From an uncultured Oscillospiraceae bacterium (GTDB lineage: Bacteria > Bacillota > Clostridia > Oscillospirales > Acutalibacteraceae), in contig CABSLQ010000039.1 of assembly GCA_902478605.1 (NCBI GenBank), forward strand, positions 1 through 28,609: 28,609 nt of DNA, written 5' to 3'. Within the stretch, counting starts at the first letter, position 1; each line of letters begins with the position of its first letter. Of the stretch, positions 1-8,002 are shown in pieces. The notes below the pieces were generated by a model that worked only from the letters and a program-made list of their open reading frames with translations, searched no databases and had not been told where the DNA came from. The position numbers and the translations under genes are program-made.

Positions 1-83
1 AAATCAAGGGCTTCAGCCGAAGTGGTAACAACAGACGAATGGGATTTTGAGTCCACTACGTCTGCCAATTCCATCACACCGGC
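1..83 (-). tRNA. 5' half of tRNA-Leu(CAA), interrupted or cut at the window edge
   Basis: Read on the minus strand from 83, the sequence gives a leucine-tRNA 5' half: acceptor strand GCCGGTG, D-arm with the class-typical GGCAGACG, and anticodon loop CTCAAAA (anticodon CAA). The 5' anticodon-stem strand GTGGA should be answered by TCCAC, but the sequence reads TCCCAT. Nothing resembling a long variable arm or a T-arm (GGTTCRA) follows in the remaining 40 or so bases. A normal tRNA-Leu would end about 2-5 bases beyond the edge. The gene is therefore truncated, interrupted by an insertion or intron, or misassembled. An excellent promoter lies directly upstream, so the 5' half is probably a genuine gene start. 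Confidence 0.6.
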
Positions 84-103
84 ACATACGGTGAGCAGGT
101 GTT

Positions 104-132
104 ATTATATACCATTCCGGCCGCGAATGCAA
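104..132 (-). promoter_or_regulatory. Sigma-A promoter of the tRNA-Leu gene
   Basis: Minus strand: -35 TTGCAT (127-132), a 17-bp spacer and a perfect -10 TATAAT (104-109). Transcription would start near 97, about 14 bases before the tRNA 5' end at 83. Confidence 0.75.
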
Positions 133-164
133 GGAAAAATTTTGTCCTGCCCGGCTGATGCCGT

Positions 165-1220
165 TTATGTGAAGCGCAGTTCCACCAACTGATACTTGCC
201 GTCTATTTTCTGAAAGCCCATACGGTATTTGGTGGGAAAGGTATGGGTGTCATGCGTCCGTTTAATCACATAGTCAAAGGACACGTCCCCTGCAAAGGTA
301 TCCTCCGAAAAGCGCTCCACATTGGATATGGTAAACTTCTCAAATGCATAGGAAATATGCTTGTTGTAATATTGTCCGTCATAAGCCCGCACCGCATCAT
401 AAAAATCCGTGTCCTTGTATATGTGCGCTGCGAGCTCGCTCAACTGCGCGTCCTGGCTAATATAGCGGGCGTACAGCTTGGCCACCGTCTCGATCTGCTG
501 TTCACAGGCCTGCAGGTCATCGCCCGTCACCGGAACGTGCACCGTGACGGTCCGTGCTTCGTCGTCCTGGGTCACTAGGCAGGCCTCGCCCTGCGGTGTC
601 TGCGCGGTAAAAGCGGGGATTCCCAGCAAATCCTCCACCACATATTCCGCCATATGGGGGATCCGGTTTTCGTCCCGCTGGGCATCGAACAGGGCGACCG
701 GTTCACTCTTATCCGTCCGGACACTGTCAGGAAGCGGACGGCCGTTAAGCAGCACCCGCACGTAGGCAGGTGCCCGCACCGTGTAAGCGGACAAATATGT
801 GATCGCCGGCTGCACCGTCCAGGGGCCGGTTTCTCCGTTCTCACTGAACAGCCGCACTTCCCCTTTGCGCTCGCCGTTCTCGTCATAGACTGCGTACCGA
901 TGCCCAGTCTTCCCGTCCGACACCGGCGCATACCGGTAGCCGGCTGCATCGCCCGAAAAAGTCTGCTGCAGCCAGGCGGTGTAATCCTCCGCCGTGTTTA
1001 TGCCCCGCCTGTCCAGCCGCGCCACAATTTCTGCGGTACGCCCCGCCTGCACGTCGGCAAAGAACGCATCCATGGCCGCCGCCGGACTCTTCTCCTCATA
1101 GTCCTCCAGCCGCTGCCATAGGACACACAGTACCACCGCAATGCACAGGACATTAACCAGCGCGATAATCACGAGGGCCCATCGGAACGCCCGACTGCCC
1201 CGGCTTTTTTCTTTGTCCAT
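165..1220 (-). CDS. Single-pass membrane-anchored protein of unknown function
   Basis: 351 aa. A short basic N-terminus (MDKEKSRGSRAFR) is followed by one hydrophobic helix at about residues 14-36. The rest is a soluble domain of about 310 residues that should lie outside the cell, rich in Tyr, Asp and Thr, with no motif I recognise. The early part (AMDAFFADVQAGR) resembles the opening of NTF2-like extracytoplasmic domains, which is only a weak hint. The gene starts 9 bases after the stop of the phosphodiester glycosidase gene, so the two are co-transcribed and may act together at the cell surface. No convincing terminator separates it from the convergently placed tRNA promoter. Confidence 0.85.
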   Translation of the reverse strand: MDKEKSRGSRAFRWALVIIALVNVLCIAVVLCVLWQRLEDYEEKSPAAAMDAFFADVQAGRTAEIVARLDRRGINTAEDYTAWLQQTFSGDAAGYRYAPVSDGKTGHRYAVYDENGERKGEVRLFSENGETGPWTVQPAITYLSAYTVRAPAYVRVLLNGRPLPDSVRTDKSEPVALFDAQRDENRIPHMAEYVVEDLLGIPAFTAQTPQGEACLVTQDDEARTVTVHVPVTGDDLQACEQQIETVAKLYARYISQDAQLSELAAHIYKDTDFYDAVRAYDGQYYNKHISYAFEKFTISNVERFSEDTFAGDVSFDYVIKRTHDTHTFPTKYRMGFQKIDGKYQLVELRFT

Positions 1221-1229
1221 TTTGATCCC

Positions 1230-2240
1230 TTATTTCACCAGGAAGGAGGTGGGCATGTCCCGCGAGCCGTACAGCGTGGCACACATGTTCACATGCTCTC
1301 CCTCGTATATCATCAGCGTAGAAGAACCGCCGTCCAGATTGGCCGCGTTGACCGCCCCATAATCCAGCATCACCTGCTGACAGTCTTTATATGTTGCGCC
1401 CAGGCTGTGCGACTGCCGCCCGTCGATGACCAGAAGAAGCACGGCGCCGTCCGCCCGCTGCCCGATGGCCGTGCGGGGATTGAGTCCGCCGCCGGTACCC
1501 GCAACGGGCACCGCCTCGCCATTGACCACGTACAGCGGCCCAAAGCTCACCGCATCGCGTATATGCCGATCCAGCGCCTGCTGTGCACTCATTTTGCCGA
1601 CGATCAGGCGATTGGAGGTGTCAAACCCGATAACCGTCGAGGTCGTCCCCGGCGATCCGTACAGCAGACGGCCCTCATGGATCACGATGCCAAGCGGTGT
1701 CCCGCCGTTGCCCATGCCGCCTTCGTCCTCGAAGCCGCCGGCGTTGATGCCCGCGATGGCGCCGTTATCTTTCACCAGTGCGTCGAGCGTTTTGCCCGGA
1801 CGGCCGTCATAGGCGGGGAGCGTTCCCACCGTCACACGCGACGGATCGTGCACAATCATCATCTTGCCCTTGAAGGTTGCTCCCGTCACATCCTCGATTT
1901 CAATGGCATCGGCAGGTGTCTCCTCCACGGGCGGTACAAAGCTGGTATCCGGTGCGGTGACCGCGCCGGTATCCACCACCCCGTTTTTGGCACGGATGGC
2001 CGCAATTTCCTCTTCCGAAAAGTACATATAGGCGAGAAATTTGGCGGCGCTGGTCTCCATGACGGTGTTGACAAAAAGATCGCGTGCCTGCACAGAAGGG
2101 CCCAGGCAAACCACCGTAATGGCCCCCAAAAGCAGTGCGATCGCTGACCCCAGATAGAGACCAATAACGGCGAAAACCCGCCCGACCATGCGGCCCACAT
2201 GTTTCTCCTTCTTCTCCCGCACATGTCTGGCGCCTTTCAT
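1230..2240 (-). CDS. Membrane-anchored phosphodiester glycosidase family protein (NAGPA/DUF2233-like)
   Basis: 336 aa from the ATG at 2240, chosen because GAGGGGGGAG lies just upstream; an in-frame TTG at 2264 is less likely. A basic tail precedes a hydrophobic helix at about residues 22-44 (signal anchor), which places the enzyme domain outside the membrane. The C-terminal half carries the family hallmarks: GINAGGF, the GNGGTPLGIVI stretch, NPRTAIGQ and NLDGGSSTLM. Members related to the human uncovering enzyme hydrolyse sugar-phosphodiester bonds; many bacterial members act on or near exopolysaccharide or wall polymers. The substrate cannot be inferred here. It is the first gene of a two-gene operon with the 165-1220 membrane protein. 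Confidence 0.92.
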   Translation of the reverse strand: MKGARHVREKKEKHVGRMVGRVFAVIGLYLGSAIALLLGAITVVCLGPSVQARDLFVNTVMETSAAKFLAYMYFSEEEIAAIRAKNGVVDTGAVTAPDTSFVPPVEETPADAIEIEDVTGATFKGKMMIVHDPSRVTVGTLPAYDGRPGKTLDALVKDNGAIAGINAGGFEDEGGMGNGGTPLGIVIHEGRLLYGSPGTTSTVIGFDTSNRLIVGKMSAQQALDRHIRDAVSFGPLYVVNGEAVPVAGTGGGLNPRTAIGQRADGAVLLLVIDGRQSHSLGATYKDCQQVMLDYGAVNAANLDGGSSTLMIYEGEHVNMCATLYGSRDMPTSFLVK

Positions 2241-2272
2241 CGCGTCATCTCCCCCCTCTTTCAACTGCCTCT

Positions 2273-2301
2273 ATCATAGCGTATTTGTCATCAAATAACA
2301 A
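2273..2301 (-). promoter_or_regulatory. Probable promoter of the phosphodiester glycosidase operon
   Basis: Minus strand: -35 TTGTTA (2296-2301), 17-bp spacer, -10 TATGAT (2273-2278). It gives a leader of about 25 bases before the ATG at 2240. Confidence 0.55.
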
Positions 2302-2366
2302 GGTTTTCCTGCGCTTATTTTACAGGAAAAAGCGGCATACTACCGTCAGAACGATCCGCACACCGT

Positions 2367-2969
2367 TTATTCCGTTGCTGTTTCCGCCTCCGACGTAAAA
2401 ATCCCCATACCCTGCAGCATAATTTTTTCTGCCAGCTCGGCGATCTCCTGGGCCGAACTGGTCATCCCGTCGTCCAGCCATTTACGCAGCAGCCCGATAC
2501 AGCCCGCGCTCGCAAAGGCGAAATAGTATTCCACCTGCTTGGGAGAAGCGCCCTTGAAATACTGCAGATAGGTTTTCATGCTCCATTCCCGCGCCAGACT
2601 GAGCAGCCGGGAAGCGAAGGCCTTGTCGCCGTAATCACTCAGTGTCACCGTACACAAGTCCGAATTATCCTTCAGGCACTGAAAGATTTCAGCGCTGATT
2701 TCCACCGGATGGATGGGCCGCCCGTCCTCCTGCAGCAGCGGGGCCAGTGCTTTTTCAAAATCCTCCATCATCTCGTCTTCGATGGAGTGCAGCAGATCAT
2801 AAATATCGGTATAGTGGGTGTAAAAGGTCCCCCGGTTGATCCCTGCCACATCGCAAAGCTCCTTGACCGCGATGCTCTGTATTGGCTTTTGACGCAGCAG
2901 CTCCATAAACGCCCGGCGGATGAGCAGTTTGGTCACCCGCGTGCGATGATCCTTTGTAACATTTTTCAT
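2367..2969 (-). CDS. TetR/AcrR family transcriptional regulator
   Basis: 200 aa from the ATG at 2969, which sits 9 bases after AAAAGGA; the ATG at 2978 directly abuts that site and is less likely. Residues about 10-55 form the TetR helix-turn-helix (SIAVKELCDVAGINRGTFYTHY). The C-terminal part has the helical ligand-binding fold typical of the DhaS/YvdT-like branch, with no recognisable ligand signature. It is divergent from the NAD-dependent epimerase gene. A palindrome over that gene's -10 makes local repression of the epimerase, and probably autoregulation, the likely role. The effector is unknown. Confidence 0.94.
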   Translation of the reverse strand: MKNVTKDHRTRVTKLLIRRAFMELLRQKPIQSIAVKELCDVAGINRGTFYTHYTDIYDLLHSIEDEMMEDFEKALAPLLQEDGRPIHPVEISAEIFQCLKDNSDLCTVTLSDYGDKAFASRLLSLAREWSMKTYLQYFKGASPKQVEYYFAFASAGCIGLLRKWLDDGMTSSAQEIAELAEKIMLQGMGIFTSEAETATE

Positions 2970-3040
2970 AACAGCCATTCCTTTTCAACAACATCTGTCC
3001 GCTTTGTTTATTAACCAGCACTCCCTATGCCGTGTGTCGA

Positions 3041-3073
3041 TTGTATTTTCACGTATTGTTTATTATAATACAA
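3041..3073 (+). promoter_or_regulatory. Epimerase promoter overlapping a palindromic candidate TetR operator
   Basis: Plus strand: -35 TTGTAT (3041-3046), 17-bp spacer, perfect -10 TATAAT (3064-3069). Two nested dyads cover it: GTATT (3053-3057) with AATAC (3067-3071), and TTGTATT (3041-3047) with AATACAA (3067-3073). The position fits repression by the divergently encoded TetR protein. The promoter is well supported; the operator role is inferred. Confidence 0.7.
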
Positions 3074-3126
3074 GTAGAGAGGAAAATCAACACACTGTCT
3101 ATTGGCGCTGTAGAAAGGAGCTGCGC

Positions 3127-4128
3127 ATGAGCATATTGTATATTGTGACCGGTGCAAACGGCCATCTGGGCAGCACCATCATCCGCAAGCTGAAACGCCG
3201 GGGGGCGCGGATACGCGGCCTGATTTTACCCACCGAATCGGCGGAAAGTACCGATTCCGTCACCTATATCCAGGGCGATGTGCGGAATAAGCATTCGCTC
3301 GAACCGCTGTTTGCCGGCACCGAGCAGGATAAAGTGGTGGTCATTCACACAGCAGGCATCATCGATATCTCGGAGAAGATTACCCCCACCATGTATGCCG
3401 TCAACGTGGGCGGCACGCGCAACATCGTGGAGTTGTGCAAGGAACATGGTGTAAGCCGGCTGCTGTACGTCAGTTCGGTCCACGCCATCCCCGAAAAAAA
3501 TGACCTCGCCGTGCTGCACGAGGTGGATCACTTCTCCGCCGACGAGGTGGTCGGCGGCTACGCCAAGACCAAGGCGGAAGCTACCCAGCTGGTGCTCGAC
3601 GCCGTAAAGGACGGTCTCGACGCCGTGGTGGTGCAGCCGTCCGGCATCCTCGGTCCCTTCGACTCTTCCCGCAACCATCTGGTGCAACTGGTTTCCGACT
3701 ATATCCACGGCCGGCTGCCCGCGTGTGTGCGAGGCGGCTATGATTTCGTGGACGTGCGCGACGTGGCGGACGGTTGCCTCGCCGCGGTGGAAAAGGGCAA
3801 GACGGGCGAATGCTACATCCTGTCCAACCGGCACTATGAAATCCGCGACGTGCTGCGCATGGTCAAGGCGGTACAGGGCGGCCGCCGGCTGCCGGTACTG
3901 CCCATGTGGATGGCCAAGGCGGCCATTCCCGTCCTCTCACTGGCCGCCAAGGTGCGTAAATCCCGTCCCCTATACACCCGCTATTCCCTCTACACGCTGA
4001 GCAGCAACGATCGCTTTTCACATGACAAGGCAACCCGCGTGCTCGGTTATCACCCCCGCGACCTGCTGCAGACCATTCAGGATACGGTCGCCTGGATGAA
4101 ACGCCGCCCGCAGCCGGCAGGCACATAA
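3127..4128 (+). CDS. NAD(P)-dependent epimerase/dehydratase (atypical short-chain dehydrogenase)
   Basis: 333 aa from the ATG at 3127, which follows GAAAGGAG at good spacing. Residues 7-14 (TGANGHLG) are the dinucleotide-binding glycine motif of a Rossmann fold. An aspartate-containing stretch (QGDVRN) follows, then HTAGIID, the active-site region LLYVSSVHA and the YAKTK (YxxxK) catalytic pair at about residues 150-154. This layout matches the extended NAD-dependent epimerase/dehydratase family, which acts on nucleotide sugars, flavonoid-like ketones or steroids. The substrate cannot be read from sequence. The gene is monocistronic, with its own promoter and a strong terminator, and is probably controlled by the divergent TetR regulator. 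Confidence 0.92.
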   Translation: MSILYIVTGANGHLGSTIIRKLKRRGARIRGLILPTESAESTDSVTYIQGDVRNKHSLEPLFAGTEQDKVVVIHTAGIIDISEKITPTMYAVNVGGTRNIVELCKEHGVSRLLYVSSVHAIPEKNDLAVLHEVDHFSADEVVGGYAKTKAEATQLVLDAVKDGLDAVVVQPSGILGPFDSSRNHLVQLVSDYIHGRLPACVRGGYDFVDVRDVADGCLAAVEKGKTGECYILSNRHYEIRDVLRMVKAVQGGRRLPVLPMWMAKAAIPVLSLAAKVRKSRPLYTRYSLYTLSSNDRFSHDKATRVLGYHPRDLLQTIQDTVAWMKRRPQPAGT

Positions 4129-4145
4129 AATCGACAGGCCCGTCC

Positions 4146-4182
4146 ATGCCTCCCGCAATTTTTTGTGGGAGGCATATTTTTG
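4146..4182 (+). terminator. Rho-independent terminator of the epimerase gene
   Basis: Stem TGCCTCCC (4147-4154) with GGGAGGCA (4167-4174), followed by TATTTTTG. It begins about 18 bases after the stop codon. Confidence 0.85.
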
Positions 4183-4274
4183 CAAAAGCACGATTAAAGC
4201 CACAAGGAATATCCTTACCGCCGGCTTCTCTGAATGCCACAATGGCGGCTCTGGGGTTGACAGTCTCCAAGCAT

Positions 4275-4319
4275 AACCAAAAGAAAGGAGACACTCACCG
4301 TGTCCCCTTTCTTTTGGTT
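4275..4319 (-). terminator. Long hairpin after ddl, probable terminator; repeat-family member
   Basis: Two 20-base arms (4275-4294 and 4300-4319) pair with one mismatch around a 5-base loop. It lies 27 bases beyond the D-Ala-D-Ala ligase stop. Read on the minus strand, the 3' arm is T-rich (CTTTCTTTTGGTT) and could end the cell-wall operon. Its GGGGACAC core recurs in the hairpin at 13867-13906. The rest of 4183-4345 shows no gene I can support. Confidence 0.5.
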
Positions 4320-4345
4320 TACTATTCGTATATTTCGACCCGATT

Positions 4346-5542
4346 CTACGCTTTTCCGCCTTTGGCGCCTCCCAGATGCACACCGGAAAGAATATTACTC
4401 TCATAGGTGAAGGTCAACGCTTCCCGCTCCCGCTGCCGCTTGAAAGCGAGGCGGATCATCTCGTCGAGCAGCGCGGCGAAGGAGGTACCCGCCGCCTCCC
4501 AGAGATAGAAGGCGAGGGAGCCGGGGATGGTGTTGATTTCATTTACCCACAGCTCGCCCGATTCCTTGTCATTGAGAAAATCGATGCGGGACACGCCCGA
4601 GCAGCCGAGTGCCTGGAAGGTTGCCACCGCCAGACGCTGTACCTCTTTGGCCAGTTCGTCCGGAATATCGGCCGGGCAGCGGCGTTTGAGACTGCTCATG
4701 CCGCCCTTGGCGCCGCCGGTTTTATCCGTCTTGCCGCCCGAAAGGTATTTGTCCTGAAAGCTCAGAATATCGTCGGTGTTGACCGGTTCCTCGCACACCG
4801 AGGCGCGGGCGCTTTCGTAATCGCCGAGCACAGCGCAGTTGATTTCCCGTAAATGCGAAACCGCCTTTTCCACCAACACCCGCGGCGAAAAGCGCAGGGC
4901 CAGATCCATCGCATCTTCCAGCGCGGCGCGGTCGTCCGCCTTGGAGATGCCGACCGAAGACCCGAGATTGACCGGCTTGACGATGACCGGGTACCCGATG
5001 GTCTGTTCAATCTCCTCCAGAATGGCCGCGGCCTGCAACGCGTAGGCCTTGCCCGTGAACTGCAGCGCGTTAAGCACAGGCAGTCCCGCCTGCCGGAGTG
5101 CCGCCTTCATCAGATACTTATCCATGCCGACGGCCGAGGAGGTCACATCGCACGCCGCATAGGGCACGCCGAGCATCTCAAGATATCCCATCAGGGTGCC
5201 GTCCTCCACGTTGGTGCCGTGCACCACGGGCAGGGCCACGTCAAAACCGCCCACCACGTTATTCCCGAATTTTTTCATGGGATACCGCACGAGATCCACG
5301 CCGTTTTCACCGGGTACCAGCAGCACGCGCGTCGCCTGTGCCAGACAGCTTTTCATATCCTTGTAGCGTTCGATATCGCCCATGTGCTCTCCGGTGTAAA
5401 AGGCATTGTCCTTGCCGATGTACAGCGGCACTGGATCGTATTTGGCGCGGTCGAGGGCGGCAAACGCCTGCAGGCCGGAAATGATGGATACCTCATGCTC
5501 TACACTGTGCCCGCCGAAGAGCACGGCGACGCGAGTTTTCAT
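4346..5542 (-). CDS. ddl: D-alanine--D-alanine ligase
   Basis: 398 aa from the ATG at 5542, 8 bases after GAGGGA; an ATG at 5548 is too close to that site. The ATP-grasp enzyme joins two D-alanines in the cytoplasm for the peptidoglycan stem peptide. Visible signatures are LFGGHSVEHEVSIIS at residues 8-22, HGTNVEDGTLMGYLEMLGVP, CDVTSSAVGMDK, the KPVNLGSSVGISK nucleotide-binding strand, the omega-loop-like SFQDKYLSGG and the C-terminal NEINTIPGSLAFYLWE. The protein is a few dozen residues longer than typical Ddl enzymes, with an insertion after DKYLSGG and a C-terminal tail. It follows the MurF-like gene by 16 bases, so precursor synthesis and its ligation are coupled in one operon. A D-Ser or D-Lac preference cannot be excluded by eye. 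Confidence 0.95.
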   Translation of the reverse strand: MKTRVAVLFGGHSVEHEVSIISGLQAFAALDRAKYDPVPLYIGKDNAFYTGEHMGDIERYKDMKSCLAQATRVLLVPGENGVDLVRYPMKKFGNNVVGGFDVALPVVHGTNVEDGTLMGYLEMLGVPYAACDVTSSAVGMDKYLMKAALRQAGLPVLNALQFTGKAYALQAAAILEEIEQTIGYPVIVKPVNLGSSVGISKADDRAALEDAMDLALRFSPRVLVEKAVSHLREINCAVLGDYESARASVCEEPVNTDDILSFQDKYLSGGKTDKTGGAKGGMSSLKRRCPADIPDELAKEVQRLAVATFQALGCSGVSRIDFLNDKESGELWVNEINTIPGSLAFYLWEAAGTSFAALLDEMIRLAFKRQREREALTFTYESNILSGVHLGGAKGGKA

Positions 5543-5558
5543 AGACATTTCCCTCTTT

Positions 5559-7115
5559 TCAGAAATTATCAGGCAAATCGTTTTCGAGCAGGACGATGCG
5601 CGGACCGGCGGGCAGCTGCTGCAGATGGGCCAGCCCCTCCTGCAGCGTTTTGGCGACAAAAATCCGCTCCTCCGGGAACCCGCCGGCCAGCAGACCTTCC
5701 CGCAGCGGCGGCGCCTGCCGTTCGCCCACCAGCACCGCGTAATCGCAGCGGGAGGCGGCATATTCGCCAAGCTCCCGGTTGAGCGCCTCCTCCCGGTCGC
5801 CAAGCTCCACCATGCCGGGGGTGACGAGCACCCGCTGCGCCGCGAAGCCCGCCAGCACGTCGAGCGCGCTGCGGAAGCCGGCCGGATTGGCGTTATACGC
5901 ATCGTCGATGAACCCGTTGGGCAGCAGCTGCAGCCGATGTTCCACGGGCTTCAGCATACGCACCGGGTATACCAGCTTTTCGAGCGCGATCCCCAGCTCG
6001 TGTGCCAGCGCAATGCAGCCGGTCAGATTCTGAATATTGTGCGCGCCGAGCAGCTTGGTGGAAAACCGCTGACGCTCCCCGTCGGGAGCCGTTACAGTAA
6101 AGGCACAGCCGTGTTCGTCCACCGCAATATCCGACGCCATGTAAGCGGCGCCGCTGTCCGGCTGCGTTCCATAGGTGACGGCGCGGGCCGTCACGGGATG
6201 GGAACGGATGTACAGGTTGTCGGCATTCAAAAAGATGCAGCCGTCCTCCGGGATGGCGTCGGCCAATTCAAACTTGGTGGCGATGATGTTGTCGATCGTC
6301 TTAAAGGTTTCCAGGTGCTGCTCCCCGATAGAGGTCAGGATACCGTAGCGCGGACGCACCAGATCGCAGATTTCCTTGATATCGCCCGGGTTCTTGGCCC
6401 CCATTTCCGCGATAAACACCTCGTGCGACGGACGCAGCCGTTCGCGCACCGTGCGCACTACGCCCATCGTGGTGTTGTAGCTTTCGGGCGTCATGAGCAC
6501 GTTATACTGCACGGCCAGCAGATCGTGCAGAAAATTCTTGGTGCTCGTTTTACCGTAGCTGCCCGTGATACCGATGACGGTGAGCGCCGGCATGGCTTCC
6601 AGCCGCCGGCGCGCGTCGCGGACATACCGACCCGCAATCGCCTTTTCCAGCGGCTGGTTGATAACGTTGGCCAGCCCCGTCCAGAACCAAATGACGAGCG
6701 ACAGCAGACCGATGAGCATCAGGCTGCGCAGGGCGTCGGTGAAATAACCGATTAACAGTATCGCCGCGAGCAGCACCGCCTGGGTCGCGAACAGCCGCCA
6801 GACGCGCGGCGTAAGCACCAGCGGTTTCTTCGCCTTTTGGGGAAAATTCAGCACCGCCGTCAGCAGCAGCACCGCCGCGCCCCCAAAAAAGTCGATGCCA
6901 TATTTATGCGGCAGCACAAAGGTGACCGCCACCAGCAGCACCGGGAGCAGCCGCCGCACATTCACCAGCTTCTGCTCATGCTTCTGGCACCATCTGCGGT
7001 ACCGTTCCGTCCGGTAGGAATTGAGCTGCAGCATGTGGGTGAAATAGACCGCCTGCACCCCGAAATTAACCGCGCAGGCCGCCAGCATGGTCAGCCTTGC
7101 CACCAGTTCTGTCAT
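5559..7115 (-). CDS. Membrane-anchored Mur ligase, probable UDP-MurNAc-tripeptide--D-Ala-D-Ala ligase (MurF-like)
   Basis: 518 aa from the ATG at 7115, preceded by AGGTGG. About the first 170 residues contain roughly five hydrophobic helices, in place of the cytoplasmic N-terminal domain that binds UDP-MurNAc in classical MurF. A Mur ligase central domain follows, with the P-loop GITGSYGKTSTK, the NTTMGV and EMGAKNPGDI motifs and SIGEQHLETF. The C-terminal ligase domain contains DDAYNANPAGFRSAL, typical of MurF, and GMVELGDREEALN. The neighbouring Ddl makes the D-Ala-D-Ala substrate, which favours MurF activity. The alternative is a Mur-ligase paralogue acting on another membrane-linked glycan or peptide. 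Confidence 0.88.
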   Translation of the reverse strand: MTELVARLTMLAACAVNFGVQAVYFTHMLQLNSYRTERYRRWCQKHEQKLVNVRRLLPVLLVAVTFVLPHKYGIDFFGGAAVLLLTAVLNFPQKAKKPLVLTPRVWRLFATQAVLLAAILLIGYFTDALRSLMLIGLLSLVIWFWTGLANVINQPLEKAIAGRYVRDARRRLEAMPALTVIGITGSYGKTSTKNFLHDLLAVQYNVLMTPESYNTTMGVVRTVRERLRPSHEVFIAEMGAKNPGDIKEICDLVRPRYGILTSIGEQHLETFKTIDNIIATKFELADAIPEDGCIFLNADNLYIRSHPVTARAVTYGTQPDSGAAYMASDIAVDEHGCAFTVTAPDGERQRFSTKLLGAHNIQNLTGCIALAHELGIALEKLVYPVRMLKPVEHRLQLLPNGFIDDAYNANPAGFRSALDVLAGFAAQRVLVTPGMVELGDREEALNRELGEYAASRCDYAVLVGERQAPPLREGLLAGGFPEERIFVAKTLQEGLAHLQQLPAGPRIVLLENDLPDNF

Positions 7116-7134
7116 TGCAACCACCTATCTGCCT

Positions 7135-7899
7135 TCATTTCAGGAAAGAGTCGAGCACCCGGCTGCACTGCCCCCATCGGTCGGCAAAGGAAAAATGTCC
7201 CGCGCCGGCCAGCGTCACAAGCCCCGCGTCCGGGATCCGCCGTTCCATTGTCTGCCCGTCGGACAGCGGGGTGGCCGTGTCCTTTTCCCCCCAAATGAGC
7301 AGGGTGGGCACCCCGATTCCCGGCAGCAGCGGCGTCAGGTCCTCGTTGACCGCCTGGCTCATTACCTGCCGCATCAGGGGCGACGCATTGCGGTAATCGT
7401 CGCTGCCCGCCCGGCTGCGTGCCTTTTCCACCGCGTGGGGAAACAGCGCGCGCACGCCGGGAAGGCCGAAGAACTTCTTCCCCGCTTTATAGGTATAGAC
7501 CTTCCAGTAATAGGAGGGCGGCCGTTTGGGCTTGATGCCGGCGGCATCCATGAGAACAATCTTACGGACCGTCAGGGGCAGGGATGGCCGGTTCATCAGC
7601 TTGATGATGATGCGCCCGCCGAAGGAATGCCCCATCAGCACCGCCTCCCGGATACCGAGCGCCTCGATAAACTGCAGCGTAAAATCCACATAGCCGTCCA
7701 CGTCCCAAGCCGTGGGCGGTTCCTCGCTGCCGCCGAAGCCGGGCAGATCGGGCGCCACCACCCGGCAGTATGCCGCCAAATGGTCGGTCAGCAGCCGATA
7801 GGTCGAGACAGGCGCGGCCCAGCCATGCAGGAAAAGGAGTACCGGCCCTTTTCCTTCGTCCAGATAGGCGACGCGCCGTCCGCCGATTTGCATCTCCAA
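7135..7899 (-). CDS. Alpha/beta-fold hydrolase
   Basis: 254 aa from a TTG at 7899, chosen because GGGGG lies 9 bases upstream; the ATG at 7893 is the alternative. The fold is clear: the oxyanion region FLHGWAAP, the nucleophile elbow GHSFGG (Ser about 92), an aspartate in LIWGEKDTATP and the final histidine in GAGHFSFAD. The order and length match the MhpC-like hydrolase/esterase group. No signal peptide is seen, so it is cytoplasmic. It heads the operon with the MurF-like ligase (20 bases downstream) and Ddl, which suggests a link to wall metabolism, but its substrate is unknown. Confidence 0.9.
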   Translation of the reverse strand: MEMQIGGRRVAYLDEGKGPVLLFLHGWAAPVSTYRLLTDHLAAYCRVVAPDLPGFGGSEEPPTAWDVDGYVDFTLQFIEALGIREAVLMGHSFGGRIIIKLMNRPSLPLTVRKIVLMDAAGIKPKRPPSYYWKVYTYKAGKKFFGLPGVRALFPHAVEKARSRAGSDDYRNASPLMRQVMSQAVNEDLTPLLPGIGVPTLLIWGEKDTATPLSDGQTMERRIPDAGLVTLAGAGHFSFADRWGQCSRVLDSFLK

Positions 7900-7930
7900 A
7901 GCCGGTTTCCCCCTTTCTGCCGATTGTAAA

Positions 7931-7959
7931 AGTATACCATACCCGCCGCCGCGGTTCAA
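7931..7959 (-). promoter_or_regulatory. Promoter of the hydrolase-MurF-Ddl operon
   Basis: Minus strand: -35 TTGAAC (7954-7959), 17-bp spacer, -10 TATACT (7931-7936). The start would fall near 7924, leaving about 25 bases of leader with the ribosome site at 7909-7913. Confidence 0.75.
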
Positions 7960-8002
7960 GACACATACGATGGTAGTATTGCCCGGCGCCCGGGAATTCA
8001 AC

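Noticed and set aside
3226..3834. 202-codon minus-strand frame opposite the epimerase
   Set aside because: The opposite strand encodes a full Rossmann-fold epimerase with promoter, ribosome site and terminator.
5406..6755. Long plus-strand open frame opposite the MurF-like gene
   Set aside because: It is antisense to a gene with clear Mur ligase motifs; composition is that of a shadow frame and no ribosome site is present.
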